In this document: in pieces, positions 20,418-29,261 of the stretch
Position numbering within the stretch: position 1 is the first letter of the stretch
How the letters are laid out: each line of letters starts with the position of its first letter
DNA from: Pseudomonas abietaniphila
GTDB taxonomy: Bacteria > Pseudomonadota > Gammaproteobacteria > Pseudomonadales > Pseudomonadaceae
NCBI RefSeq assembly: GCF_900100795.1
Contig: NZ_FNCO01000001.1
Span: 434,001 to 498,000, forward strand
Direction: 5' to 3'
Length of the DNA stretch: 64,000 nt
Program-made: the position numbers and the translations under genes
The notes under the pieces: generated by a model
The model's database searches: none
What the model saw: only the letters and a program-made list of their open reading frames with translations
Told to the model about the DNA's origin: nothing

Positions 20418-20642
20418 TCAGGATTCAGCCCACTCAACATCCGTCAGCCCGAGTTGCTCGGCTTTGGGTTTGCTGACTTTCGGCACTTTGTCCGAACGGT
20501 ACTTCGGTATCTGCCCGAATCCTGCGTCCACGGATGCCCAATGCCAGGCCGATGCGTTGTCCATGGCTTCGGCACTGATGTAGAAGCTTTTGTACTTGCC
20601 ATGCAGCAGATAATCGATTCTGAAGTGCTTGTACTGTGCCAC
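20418..20642 (-). CDS. DUF6555 family small protein
   Basis: A 74-residue protein beginning (GTG start) with AQYKHFRIDYLLHGK, then FYISAEAMDNASAWHWASVDAGFGQIP, ending VTDVEW-like LTDVEWAES. I recognise this as the Pseudomonas family DUF6555; its function is unknown. The GTG at 20640-20642 has GGAGG nine bases before it. A longer frame to 20729 starts inside that upstream region and is not favoured. It stands alone between gene-poor stretches. Confidence 0.72.
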   Translation of the reverse strand: MAQYKHFRIDYLLHGKYKSFYISAEAMDNASAWHWASVDAGFGQIPKYRSDKVPKVSKPKAEQLGLTDVEWAES

Positions 20643-20859
20643 TCTTGCAAACCTCCGTATCAGTCGCTCACAGTTCAGTGAGTCGCTGCTGTGCGGAAAA
20701 TTCACTCGAAATAATGCTTTGGGTGCCAAACGGTTACGTTCGGTACAGAAGAGGGCGGGCGAAAAACCGGATGGACGCGAATGGATGGATCGTGGTCCTG
20801 AGGAGGGGAGTACGCGTTCAGGCGCGGCTTGCGGGAGTCGCGGTGGACGAGTAAACAGG

Positions 20860-20888
20860 CATTCGCCATGCCCAGGGCATGGCGAATG
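20860..20888 (-). terminator. galM terminator
   Basis: CATTCGCCATGCCC-A-GGGCATGGCGAATG, a near-perfect long stem 10 bases after the galM stop on the minus strand. Confidence 0.75.
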
Positions 20889-20897
20889 TGGTTGGGT

Positions 20898-22040
20898 TTA
20901 CTTGCTGACGAACTTGAACACGGTGGTCTGCGTGTAGGCCTTGCCGGGATCAAGACGTGTCGACGGGAAACCCTTCTGGTTCGGTGAGTCAGGGTAGTGC
21001 TGTGTTTCCAGGGTGAAGGCGCCCCAGTGCGGGTAAATCTTGCCGCCCTTGCCTTTGACGGTGCCGTCCAGGAAGTTGCCGGTATAGAGCTGTACGCCAG
21101 GTTCGCTGGTGAACAGTTGCAGGTGACGACCGGATTTGGGATCGACCACTTCAGCGGCCAGCGCCGATACCTTGCCCTTGGTGTCCAGCACCCAGTTATG
21201 GTCATACCCGCCCTGAGTGGGTTCGGCGAACTTCAACTGTTCGTTATCTTCCCGGATTCGCTTGCCGAACGCAGTGGGCTTGAGGAAGTCCAGCGGTGTG
21301 CCCGCCACGGGCGGCAGGTCGCCTGTCGGAATCAGCTTCACGTTGACAGGCGTGTAGTGCGACGCCTTGACCATCGCCACCTGGTCGAGGATGTCGCCAT
21401 TGCCGGCACCCGCCAGGTTGAAGTAACTGTGGTTGGTCAGGTTCAGCACCGTCGGCTTGTCGGTGGTGGCGTGGTACTGAATGCGCAGCTCATTCTTTTC
21501 GTTGAGGCTGTAGGTCACCTCGGTTTTCAGGGTGCCGGGGAAGCCCATTTCTCCGTCGGCCGACACATAGGTCAGTTTGACCCCGACCCAGCCCTTGTCC
21601 TTGATCTGCTCAGCCTTCCACACCTGCTTGTCGAAGCCCTTCGGGCCGCCGTGCAATGCATTGGTCTTGTCGTTCTGCGGGACTTGATAGGTCGTGCCGT
21701 CGAGGCTGAATTTGCCATCTGCCAGGCGGTTGCCGAAGCGCCCGATGGTTGCGCCGAAGTAGGAGGTGCCTTTGAGGTAGCCGTCCAGGTCATCGAAGCC
21801 CAGTACGACGTCCTCGGTCTTGCCGTGTTTGTCCGGCACCAGCAGCGACTGCAGAGTGCCACCGTAGGTGATGACTGTGGCCTGCATGCCGAGGCTGTTG
21901 CGCAGGGTGTATTTCTCGACGGTGGTGCCATCCGGCATCTTGCCGAAAGCCGCGTGTTCCGCAGAGAGCCCGGCGGCATTTGCCTGAAGGGCTGCTGCGA
22001 GCAGTGAGAGTCCAATAGCAGGGATAAGCGTCTTCCTCAT
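20898..22040 (-). CDS. galM: Periplasmic aldose 1-epimerase (galactose mutarotase)
   Basis: A 380-residue mutarotase with signal peptide MRKTLIPAIGLSLLAAALQANA, so it acts in the periplasm, unlike E. coli GalM. The family blocks GATIGRFGNRLADGKF, TNALHGGPKGFDKQVW (catalytic His), LNLTNHSYFNLAG (second His) and the late GVQLYTGNF with WGAFTLETQHYPDSPN (catalytic Glu) are present. It interconverts sugar anomers before uptake. It is divergent from the GntR regulator and arabinose import genes. An AAnAAnAA stretch lies beside its ribosome binding site. Confidence 0.92.
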   Translation of the reverse strand: MRKTLIPAIGLSLLAAALQANAAGLSAEHAAFGKMPDGTTVEKYTLRNSLGMQATVITYGGTLQSLLVPDKHGKTEDVVLGFDDLDGYLKGTSYFGATIGRFGNRLADGKFSLDGTTYQVPQNDKTNALHGGPKGFDKQVWKAEQIKDKGWVGVKLTYVSADGEMGFPGTLKTEVTYSLNEKNELRIQYHATTDKPTVLNLTNHSYFNLAGAGNGDILDQVAMVKASHYTPVNVKLIPTGDLPPVAGTPLDFLKPTAFGKRIREDNEQLKFAEPTQGGYDHNWVLDTKGKVSALAAEVVDPKSGRHLQLFTSEPGVQLYTGNFLDGTVKGKGGKIYPHWGAFTLETQHYPDSPNQKGFPSTRLDPGKAYTQTTVFKFVSK

Positions 22041-22050
22041 TACGTCCTTC

Positions 22051-22063
22051 CTTTTGTTGTTTT
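22051..22063 (-). promoter_or_regulatory. Candidate Hfq/Crc site, galM leader
   Basis: AAAACAACAAAAG on the minus strand contains AACAACAA and runs into GGAAGG, the galM ribosome binding site. Confidence 0.5.
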
Positions 22064-22136
22064 AGGAACAGCGACAGGCTGCAAGATCCATCAACAAGGA
22101 GACTCGCCTTGCCGCGGAGGCTTGCAACTGGAATTC

Positions 22137-22220
22137 GTAATACTATTCGGTGTCTCATCACCGAATTAATCGATTTATAGAGCAAAACCACTCGATTTAA
22201 AAATAAATTGTAATACTATT
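22137..22220. repeat. Direct repeat between galM and gntR, possible operator
   Basis: GTAATACTATT occurs at 22137-22147 and exactly again at 22210-22220, 73 bases apart, in the AT-rich divergent promoter region (22041-22353). The second copy is 134 bases before the gntR start. The rest of this interval shows no gene. Confidence 0.4.
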
Positions 22221-22353
22221 GAGGCGCGGTCAGTCTGATGCGATTCGTCGAACAGGTTTAGACGAGCTTTTTCGGGTTGTACAGGCGTTTGACACTCAAT
22301 CGTATGATGATTAGCCTCGATTCGCGGAAAACGCCGCGAGGAGGGGTGGTCGA

Positions 22354-23046
22354 ATGAGCAACAGTTTTCACGCGTCGACGGTAGACCGCCTGGGTGCCTG
22401 GATTGCTCAAGGCAACGTAGGGGCAGGGCAGTCGTTGAAGGTCGAGGCGGCCCTGGGTGAAGAGTTCGGGGTCAGCCGTACGGTGATCCGCGAAGCGATC
22501 AAGACGCTGGTGGCCAAGGGCATGCTGGAAGTCGGTCCGAAGGTGGGGACGCGGGTTTTGCCGGTCCGCAACTGGAATCTGTTCGACCCGCAAGTCGTCG
22601 GTTGGTTAGCGGCCAAAGGCTTGCCCGCCAGCTTTGTGATGGACCTGCTCGACCTGCGCCGCGCTATTGAACCGATGGCGGTGCGTTGGGCGTGTGAACG
22701 TGCGACGCCGCAGCAGATTGACGAGATTCAGGCCGCGTACCGTGTGCTGGAGACCAGCGTCAAGGACAAGGGTGACTACAACCACGCCGACCAGCGTTTC
22801 CACGAAGCGGTGCTGGCGGCCAGTCACAACCAGTTCATCGAGCAGATGCTGCCCGCGCTCGGTGCGCTGCTGGCGATTTCGTTCGAGGTGTCCTCGGCCG
22901 TACCGGGTGAACTGGGCAGAACGTTGCCGTTGCACAAGGACCTGGCCGACGCCATCGCAACACGTGATTCGGCTCGGGGTGTCTGGGCCTGCATGAGTCT
23001 GATTGAAAACGCCTGCGAGGTGATCTCGCGATCGCTGGCGCATTAA
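22354..23046 (+). CDS. GntR-family (FadR/FCD) regulator of the sugar cluster
   Basis: A 230-residue regulator. The winged HTH spans LGAWIAQGNVGAGQSLKVEAALGEEFGVSRTVIREAIKTLVAKGMLEVGPKVGTRV. An FCD ligand domain follows, with metal-binding-type residues in DLLDLRRAIEPMAV, DQRFHEAVLAASHN and HKDLADAI. It resembles sugar-acid responsive repressors such as DgoR. Because it is followed by the lactonase and araFGH and faces galM, I infer that it controls these genes in response to a pentonate or related intermediate. The ATG follows AGGAGGGGTGGTCG. Confidence 0.85.
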   Translation: MSNSFHASTVDRLGAWIAQGNVGAGQSLKVEAALGEEFGVSRTVIREAIKTLVAKGMLEVGPKVGTRVLPVRNWNLFDPQVVGWLAAKGLPASFVMDLLDLRRAIEPMAVRWACERATPQQIDEIQAAYRVLETSVKDKGDYNHADQRFHEAVLAASHNQFIEQMLPALGALLAISFEVSSAVPGELGRTLPLHKDLADAIATRDSARGVWACMSLIENACEVISRSLAH

Positions 23047-23089
23047 GCGTTCGAAGGTCAGTAGACAAGAGGGAGCGTCGGCCCCCGAC

Positions 23090-23101
23090 AAGAATAAAAA
23101 A
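23090..23101 (+). promoter_or_regulatory. Candidate Hfq/Crc site, lactonase leader
   Basis: AAGAATAAAAAA fits AAnAAnAA and runs directly into AGGA before the ATG at 23113. Confidence 0.5.
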
Positions 23102-23112
23102 GGACATTCGCT

Positions 23113-23991
23113 ATGAAGTGGCAGCCGGTCAGTGACCAGCGATTCAAATTGGCCGAAGGGCCGTTCTGGGATGACGTCCAACAGTCGCTGTATTGGGTCG
23201 ATATCGCCGGATTCCGCGCGCTGCGCCTGCATCAAGGGCAGGTGCGCCACTGGCAATTCAACGAGCCGGTGTCTGCGTTCATTCCCACTGTTCACGGTGA
23301 CGCGCTGGTGACCCTCGCCAGCGGTGTCTACCGGCTTGACCTTGATTCTCCCGCCGATCACCCCGCGTTTTCGCTGCTGTGCGTCGCCGACCCGATTTCG
23401 GGCAACCGCGCCAATGAAGCTCGGTGTGACCGCCAGGGCCGACTGTGGCTCGGCAGCATGCAAAACAACCTGGATGCCGAAGGCGGCGACCTCCCACTGG
23501 AGCGGCGTTCCGGCGGGATTTATCGGGTCGATGCCGATGCTCGCGTCACGCCGTTGCTCAATGGGCAAGGCATCGTGAACACCTTGCTTTGGGCTGATGA
23601 CGACCACGCGTTGCTGAGCGCCGACAGCCTCGACGGGGTGATCTATCGCTACCCGATTCAGGCTGACGGAGCGCTGGGCGAGCGCACGCTCTGGGCGCAA
23701 CAACACGAACGCGGCGTGCCCGACGGCTCCGCCATGGATGCCCAGGGCTATGTGTGGAACGCCCGATGGGGCGGTCACTGCCTCATTCGCTTTGCGCCGG
23801 ATGGCCGTGTCGACCGAATCGTCGAAGTGCCGCTGAGTCATCCCACCAGTTGCGTGTTCGGCGGACCGGACATGACCACGCTGTTCGTCACCAGTGCCAG
23901 ACCGGCCAGTGATGCGCTGGAGCTGGATGGCTGTGTGATCAGCGTCGAAACGGGCATCCGAGGGCAGGTTTCACATCGTTTTTCCGGATGA
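23113..23991 (+). CDS. SMP-30/gluconolactonase family sugar lactonase
   Basis: A 292-residue six-bladed beta-propeller hydrolase. The metal-binding residues are in KLAEGPFWD (Glu), the Asn in NRANEARCD and VPDGSAMD (Asp). YWVDI and GLWVDD-like blocks mark the family. In the context of araFGH it is best read as L-arabinono-1,4-lactonase of the oxidative arabinose pathway, but galactono- or gluconolactone cannot be excluded. The dehydrogenase and dehydratases of that pathway are not in the window. It starts 66 bases after the regulator gene. Confidence 0.82.
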   Translation: MKWQPVSDQRFKLAEGPFWDDVQQSLYWVDIAGFRALRLHQGQVRHWQFNEPVSAFIPTVHGDALVTLASGVYRLDLDSPADHPAFSLLCVADPISGNRANEARCDRQGRLWLGSMQNNLDAEGGDLPLERRSGGIYRVDADARVTPLLNGQGIVNTLLWADDDHALLSADSLDGVIYRYPIQADGALGERTLWAQQHERGVPDGSAMDAQGYVWNARWGGHCLIRFAPDGRVDRIVEVPLSHPTSCVFGGPDMTTLFVTSARPASDALELDGCVISVETGIRGQVSHRFSG

Positions 23992-24133
23992 ATGTCGGAC
24001 CGCTCAAGAGGGTGTGACACTCGGTTACATAGACGTCATTGATAATATGATATGACTGTTTTCAGTCGATCGACGCCCGCGCCGGTAACGGTTCGGTCGT
24101 CACGACATTCACTGCTGAACGCTGTAGCTAGTC

Positions 24134-24144
24134 AATAAAAATAA
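24134..24144 (+). promoter_or_regulatory. Candidate Hfq/Crc site, araF leader
   Basis: AATAAAAATAA fits AAnAAnAA and overlaps the start of the AAGGAG ribosome binding site. Confidence 0.55.
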
Positions 24145-24154
24145 GGAGTTAGCT

Positions 24155-25159
24155 ATGTTGAGTCGCCACGGGATTCGTTCCCTGTGCTGTGCCGCTGTTG
24201 CCACCGCCATTCTGGGCATGAGCGGCGGTGTGTCCGCTGCCGACAAGGTCAAAATCGGATTTCTGGTCAAGCAGGCTGAAGAGCCCTGGTTCCAGACCGA
24301 ATGGGCCTTCGCTGAACAGGCGGGCAAGGATCACGGTTTTGAAGTGATCAAAATTGCCGTACCGGACGGCGAGAAAACCCTCTCCGCGATTGATAACCTG
24401 GCCGCCAATGGCGCCAAGGGTTTTGTCATCTGCCCGCCTGACGTCTCCCTCGGCCCTGCCATCGTCGCCAAAGCCAAGGCTAATGGCCTGAAGGTCATGG
24501 CGGTGGACGACCGCTTCGTCGACGCCAAGGGCAAGTTCATGGAAGACGTGCCGTACCTGGGCATGGCGGCGTTCGAAGTCGGCCAGAAACAGGGCGCGGC
24601 GATGGCCACTGAAGCGCAGAACCGCAAGTGGGACTGGAAAGAAACCTACGCGATCATCAACACCTACAACGAACTGGACACGGGCAAGAAACGCACCGAC
24701 GGTTCGGTTGATGCGCTGAAAAAAGCCGGTCTGCCAGAAGACCACATCCTCTTCACGCCGCAGAAAACCCTCGACGTACCTGGCAGCATGGACGCCACCA
24801 ACGCGGCCTTGCCTAAACTGCCAAGCGGCGCGAAAAACCTCATCGTCGGCGGCATGAACGACAACACCGTTCTGGGTGGCGTACGTGCCACCGCCGGCGC
24901 AGGTTTCGCCCCGGCCAACGTGATCGGTATCGGCATCAACGGCACCGACGCCATCGACGAACTGAAGAAGAAGGAAAGCGGCTTCTTCGGCTCGATGCTG
25001 CCTAGCCCGGATAAAGAGGGCTACAACACCGCCCTGCAAATGTACGAGTGGGTCACCACCGGCAAGGAACCTGCGAAGTACACCGCCATGGACGACGTGA
25101 CCCTGATCACCCGCGCCAACTTCAAGGACGTGCTGACCAAAATCGGTCTGTACAAGTAA
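24155..25159 (+). CDS. araF: AraF, L-arabinose-binding periplasmic protein
   Basis: A 334-residue substrate-binding protein with signal peptide ending GGVSAA. The mature part KVKIGFLVKQAEEPWFQTEWAFAEQAGKDHGFEVIKIAVPDGEKTL follows E. coli AraF closely. The ligand-site block GMNDNTVLGGVRAT and GIGINGTDAIDEL are also kept. It delivers L-arabinose (and possibly galactose) to AraGH. araG follows after 93 bases, the usual layout in which the binding protein is made in excess. Confidence 0.95.
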   Translation: MLSRHGIRSLCCAAVATAILGMSGGVSAADKVKIGFLVKQAEEPWFQTEWAFAEQAGKDHGFEVIKIAVPDGEKTLSAIDNLAANGAKGFVICPPDVSLGPAIVAKAKANGLKVMAVDDRFVDAKGKFMEDVPYLGMAAFEVGQKQGAAMATEAQNRKWDWKETYAIINTYNELDTGKKRTDGSVDALKKAGLPEDHILFTPQKTLDVPGSMDATNAALPKLPSGAKNLIVGGMNDNTVLGGVRATAGAGFAPANVIGIGINGTDAIDELKKKESGFFGSMLPSPDKEGYNTALQMYEWVTTGKEPAKYTAMDDVTLITRANFKDVLTKIGLYK

Positions 25160-25252
25160 CGCGGCAGTCGAGTCGGGACGCCTGAAGTTCAGGCGGATAT
25201 CTGCAAGACCTCGCTCCACTCCGTCAGGGGTGGAGCGAGGTGGAGGTGGTTC

Positions 25253-26782
25253 ATGCAACAGGCATCGGTTCAACAACAAACGCAGCACGGCGGCAGCCTG
25301 CGCTTCAACGGGATCGGCAAGACATTTCCCGGCGTGAAGGCCCTGTCGGACATCAATTTCGAAGCTCGGCCAGGCAGCGTTCATGCGCTGATGGGCGAGA
25401 ACGGCGCGGGCAAATCGACGCTGCTGAAGATCCTCGGCGGTTCGTATCAGCCCAACAGCGGCGACCTGCAGATCGGCGACGAGCATCTGGCGTTCAAGTC
25501 CACGGCCGACAGCATTGCCGCTGGCGTAGCGGTGATTCACCAGGAGCTGCATCTGGTGCCGGAAATGTCGGTGGCGGAGAACCTGCTGCTCGGCCACATG
25601 CCCAACCGCTGGGGCATGGTCAATCGTCGGGCGATGATTCGTCGCGCGCGGGAGCTGTTAAAGGGCCTGGCCGACGAAATCGATCCGGGCACTCGTCTGG
25701 GCGATTTGTCGCTGGGGCAACGCCAGTTGGTGGAAATCGCCAAGGCCATGTCGCGCAACGCCCACGTCATCGCTTTCGATGAGCCCACGAGCAGCCTGTC
25801 TGCGCGGGAAATCGACCGGCTGATGGCGATCATCGTCAAGCTGCGTGACGAAGGCCGGGTCATTCTCTACGTGTCCCATCGCATGGAAGAAATCTTCCGC
25901 GTCTGCGATGCGGTGACCGTGTTCAAGGATGGCCGCTTCGTGCGCACCTTCGAGGACATGGCCGAGCTGGATCACGACCGGCTGGTGACCTGCATGGTCG
26001 GGCGCGACATTCAGGACATCTACAACTACCGTCCACGTCAGCATCAAGGGCCGAGCCTGCGGGTGACTGGTCTCATGGGACCGGGGCTTCAGGAGCCTGC
26101 GAGTTTCGCGGTGCAGAAGGGCGAGGTGCTGGGCTTTTTCGGCTTGGTCGGCGCGGGCCGTACTGAACTGTTCCGCATGCTGTCGGGCCTCACCCGCAGT
26201 CAGGCCGGCACGTTGCAGCTGGAGGGGCAGTCGCTGAACCTGCGTTCCCCCCGCGACGCCATCGACGCCGGGATTCTGCTCTGCCCGGAGGATCGCAAGA
26301 AGGAAGGCATCGTGCCGCTGTCCAGTGTCGCCGAGAACATCAACATCGGCGCGCGGCCACGGCACGTGCACCTGGGCTGCCTGATTCAGGGCAAGTGGGA
26401 GCGGGAAAACGCCAAGGGCCAGATCCGCTCGATGAACGTCAAGACCCCGTCGCCGGATCAGCAAATGCTGTTCCTCTCGGGCGGCAATCAGCAGAAGGCC
26501 ATTCTCGGTCGCTGGCTCTCGATGCCGATGAAGGTCCTGCTGCTGGACGAGCCGACACGCGGCATCGACATCGGCGCCAAATCCGAGATCTACCAGATCA
26601 TCCATAACCTGGCCGCCGACGGCATCGCGGTCATCGTGGTGTCCAGCGATCTGATGGAAGTCATGGGTATTTCCGACCGCATTCTGGTCATGAGCGAAGG
26701 CGCCATCACCGGCGAGCTTTCTCGCGATGAGGCCAATGAACAACGGTTGTTGCAATTGGCACTGCCGCGCACACGCGGCTGA
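25253..26782 (+). CDS. araG: AraG, L-arabinose ABC importer ATPase
   Basis: A 509-residue double ATPase of the monosaccharide (CUT2) class. The first cassette has MGENGAGKSTLLKIL, LSLGQRQLVEIAKAM and VIAFDEPTSSL. The second has the usual degenerate Walker A (GLVGAGRTELFRML), then LSGGNQQKAILGRWL and LLLDEPTRGIDIGAKSEIY. It energises uptake of arabinose bound to AraF through AraH. The ATG follows GTGGAGGTGGTTC. It lies between araF and araH in one operon. Confidence 0.94.
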   Translation: MQQASVQQQTQHGGSLRFNGIGKTFPGVKALSDINFEARPGSVHALMGENGAGKSTLLKILGGSYQPNSGDLQIGDEHLAFKSTADSIAAGVAVIHQELHLVPEMSVAENLLLGHMPNRWGMVNRRAMIRRARELLKGLADEIDPGTRLGDLSLGQRQLVEIAKAMSRNAHVIAFDEPTSSLSAREIDRLMAIIVKLRDEGRVILYVSHRMEEIFRVCDAVTVFKDGRFVRTFEDMAELDHDRLVTCMVGRDIQDIYNYRPRQHQGPSLRVTGLMGPGLQEPASFAVQKGEVLGFFGLVGAGRTELFRMLSGLTRSQAGTLQLEGQSLNLRSPRDAIDAGILLCPEDRKKEGIVPLSSVAENINIGARPRHVHLGCLIQGKWERENAKGQIRSMNVKTPSPDQQMLFLSGGNQQKAILGRWLSMPMKVLLLDEPTRGIDIGAKSEIYQIIHNLAADGIAVIVVSSDLMEVMGISDRILVMSEGAITGELSRDEANEQRLLQLALPRTRG

Positions 26783-26802
26783 ACAATCTGGTCACGACAG
26801 TG

Positions 26803-26813
26803 AAAAATAAAAA
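26803..26813 (+). promoter_or_regulatory. Candidate Hfq/Crc site, araH leader
   Basis: AAAAATAAAAA fits AAnAAnAA and sits just before the CGAGGTG ribosome binding site. Confidence 0.5.
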
Positions 26814-26823
26814 CGAGGTGCGT

Positions 26824-27789
26824 ATGTCTACCGAAACCAGCCTGACGGCTCCCCGCCAGGGCATGAACATGCGTCGATTCGTCGACGATTGGGCGATGCT
26901 TCTGGCTGCACTGGGTATCTTTGTGCTCTGTGCCTTGCTGATCGACAACTTCATGTCGCCGTTGAACATGCGTGGCCTGGGTCTGGCGATTTCCACGGTC
27001 GGCATTGCCGCCTGCACGATGCTGTATTGCCTGGCCTCCGGACATTTCGACCTGTCCGTCGGGTCTGTACTGGCCTGCTCCGGGGTCATCGCGGCCATCG
27101 TCATCCGCGACACCGAAAGCGTGTTTCTTGGCGTCTCAGCAGCACTGGCCATGGGCTTGGTGGTGGGCCTGATCAATGGCATCGTCATCGCCAAGCTGCG
27201 CATCAATGCGCTGATCACGACACTGGCGACCATGCAGATCGTTCGCGGGCTGGCTTACATCTTCTCCAACGGCAAGGCCGTCGGCGTCGGCGAGGAATCC
27301 TTCTTTGTGTTCGGCAACGGCCAGCTGTTCGGCGTACCGGTGCCGATCCTGATCACTGTCGTGTGCTTCGTGTTCTTCGGCTGGCTGCTCAACTACACCA
27401 CCTACGGCCGCAACACGCTGGCCATCGGGGGCAACCAGGAAGCGGCGTTGTTGGCCGGTGTGCATGTTGATCGCACCAAGATCATCATCTTCGTCGTGCA
27501 TGGCGTCATTGGCGCCCTGGCGGGTGTAGTGCTGGCCTCGCGCATGACGTCCGGGCAGCCAATGGTTGGTCAGGGGTTCGAGCTGACGGTGATTTCTGCC
27601 TGTGTACTGGGCGGTGTGTCACTGAGTGGCGGGATCGGCATGATTCGCCATGTGATTGCCGGGGTGCTGATTCTGGCGATCATTGAAAACGCGATGAACC
27701 TGAAGAACATCGACACCTTCTACCAGTACGTGATTCGCGGCACGATCCTGTTGCTGGCGGTGATCATCGACCGGATGAAGCGTCGCTAA
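26824..27789 (+). CDS. araH: AraH, L-arabinose ABC importer permease
   Basis: A 321-residue inner-membrane permease with about eight to ten hydrophobic segments. It has the CUT2 permease features LASGHFDLSVGSVLACSGV near the third segment and ISACVLGGVSLSGGIGMIRHVIAGVLIL near the end. I chose the ATG at 26824, preceded by GAGGTGCGT, over an in-frame GTG-type start at 26800. It is the last gene of the araFGH operon. A REP-type repeat follows. Confidence 0.93.
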   Translation: MSTETSLTAPRQGMNMRRFVDDWAMLLAALGIFVLCALLIDNFMSPLNMRGLGLAISTVGIAACTMLYCLASGHFDLSVGSVLACSGVIAAIVIRDTESVFLGVSAALAMGLVVGLINGIVIAKLRINALITTLATMQIVRGLAYIFSNGKAVGVGEESFFVFGNGQLFGVPVPILITVVCFVFFGWLLNYTTYGRNTLAIGGNQEAALLAGVHVDRTKIIIFVVHGVIGALAGVVLASRMTSGQPMVGQGFELTVISACVLGGVSLSGGIGMIRHVIAGVLILAIIENAMNLKNIDTFYQYVIRGTILLLAVIIDRMKRR

Positions 27790-27806
27790 ACCGAGCAGCA
27801 CTACCA

Positions 27807-27877
27807 GCGGGCTCGCCCGCGACACATTCGTTCAGGCACCGCGAGGGTGTCTGAAAGACTGCGCTCGCGGGCGCGCG
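27807..27877. repeat. REP-type inverted repeat after araH
   Basis: GCGGGCTCGCCCGCGA and the inverted arm TCGCGGGCGCGCG flank about 40 bases. It belongs to the Pseudomonas REP/REPIN class seen elsewhere in the window. Confidence 0.6.
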
Positions 27878-27892
27878 TGATCCTGAGGAGGA

Positions 27893-29221
27893 TTACGCGT
27901 CGAGGCTGCGCTCGATCCATGCGCAAAACGCCAACGTGGCGGTGTCGCTCATGACGGGCCCTATCAACTGCACGCCCAGCGGCAAACCTTGCGGCCCGAA
28001 CCCAACCGGCAGGTTCAGGCTTGGTAATCCCAGCAAGCTCCAGATTCGCGAGAACAGTGGGTCGCCAGTGCGCTCAAGCCCCTGTTCGGCCTCGCCGCAA
28101 GCACTGGGCGTCAACAACAGGTCGTAATCGACAAATCCACGTCCCAGCTGATGCCTTGCCGAAGCCACCTGAGCACGGTGTCTCAGGCTGTCTTCAAAGG
28201 TCACCCGTGACCCGCGCTCCAGCATCGTTTTCAGGCGTTCACTCAACTGATCCGGGTGGTTCAAGCGCTCATCGCTCAACGCCTTGAACGCCTCGGCGCA
28301 CATGACCTCATTGTGTACCTCGGTCAGAGCGCAGACGGCGTCGGTCAGTGTGACATCGACCACCCGCACGCCTGCCTTGATCAACCGTTGAACCGTGGCT
28401 TCAAACGCTTGTTGTGCGGCGGGGCTGGCGCTGTCCCAACTGGGTGTACGGCACACGCCGACGCGAGGTTTGGCGTCTTGGGGCAGTTGACGCCATTGCG
28501 GGGCGTTGGCCAGTACCGAGGTCAGCAAGGCAACGTCTTCGACACTGCGCCCGAACCCGCCAACGGTGTCCAGCGACTCGCTGAGACTCTTGATGCCAGC
28601 CCGCGGAATCAGACCAAAGCTGGGCTTGAAGCCGACGATGCCGCAATAGGCGGCCGGTCGAATCACCGACGCAGCGGTTTGCGTGCCCAGCGCGAGCGGC
28701 ACCATATGTGCGGCAACGGCAGCGGCCGAACCGCTCGATGATCCGCCGGGCGTGTGGGCGCGGTTGTGCGGATTGCGAGTCGGACCGGGTGTGAACGTCG
28801 CGAACTCTGTGGTGACCGTCTTGCCCACGACGACTGCACCGGCTTCCCGGCACAGCGCGACGGCCGCTGCGTCGTTGACGGGCTGATGGCGTTGATAGAT
28901 CGGCGAGCCATAGCCAGAAGGAAAGTCCCGAGTGTCGAACAGGTCTTTGACGCCCAGCGGCAAGCCATGCAAAGGGCCGCGCAAAGGGCCGTTGTCGAGT
29001 TGTCGAGCGTGCGCCATCGCGCGTTCCGCATCGTACTGGCGCCAGGCCAGAACTTCTGGTTCTCGTCGCTGAATACGTTCAAGGCATGCGGTGAGCAGGT
29101 CCTGAGCGCTCAGTTCGCGACGTTGAAGCAGGCGAGCGGCGGCGCAGGCAGTGAGGCGGGTGAGGTCGTGGTCGGCGAGGGGCACGGTGCTGTCCAGAAG
29201 GTCTGACGGTGCCCGGATCAT
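27893..29221 (-). CDS. Amidase signature family enzyme
   Basis: A 442-residue amidase. The Ser-cisSer-Lys triad is visible: Lys in LHGLPLGVKDLFDT, and the two serines in HTPGGSSSGSAAAVAAHMVPLALGTQTAASVIRPAAYCG. The C-terminal LPVGFGPQGLPLGVQLIG is typical of non-GatA amidases. The substrate is unknown. The upstream gene on the same strand is an XRE regulator ending 40 bases earlier, and TTGTAC in that gap recurs in the regulator's own promoter region, so the two may be one regulated unit. The start lacks a strong ribosome binding site. Confidence 0.87.
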   Translation of the reverse strand: MIRAPSDLLDSTVPLADHDLTRLTACAAARLLQRRELSAQDLLTACLERIQRREPEVLAWRQYDAERAMAHARQLDNGPLRGPLHGLPLGVKDLFDTRDFPSGYGSPIYQRHQPVNDAAAVALCREAGAVVVGKTVTTEFATFTPGPTRNPHNRAHTPGGSSSGSAAAVAAHMVPLALGTQTAASVIRPAAYCGIVGFKPSFGLIPRAGIKSLSESLDTVGGFGRSVEDVALLTSVLANAPQWRQLPQDAKPRVGVCRTPSWDSASPAAQQAFEATVQRLIKAGVRVVDVTLTDAVCALTEVHNEVMCAEAFKALSDERLNHPDQLSERLKTMLERGSRVTFEDSLRHRAQVASARHQLGRGFVDYDLLLTPSACGEAEQGLERTGDPLFSRIWSLLGLPSLNLPVGFGPQGLPLGVQLIGPVMSDTATLAFCAWIERSLDA

Positions 29222-29261
29222 GCCCCAACGTCCGTTAAGTTGTACACCGTGGCTGCGTGAA

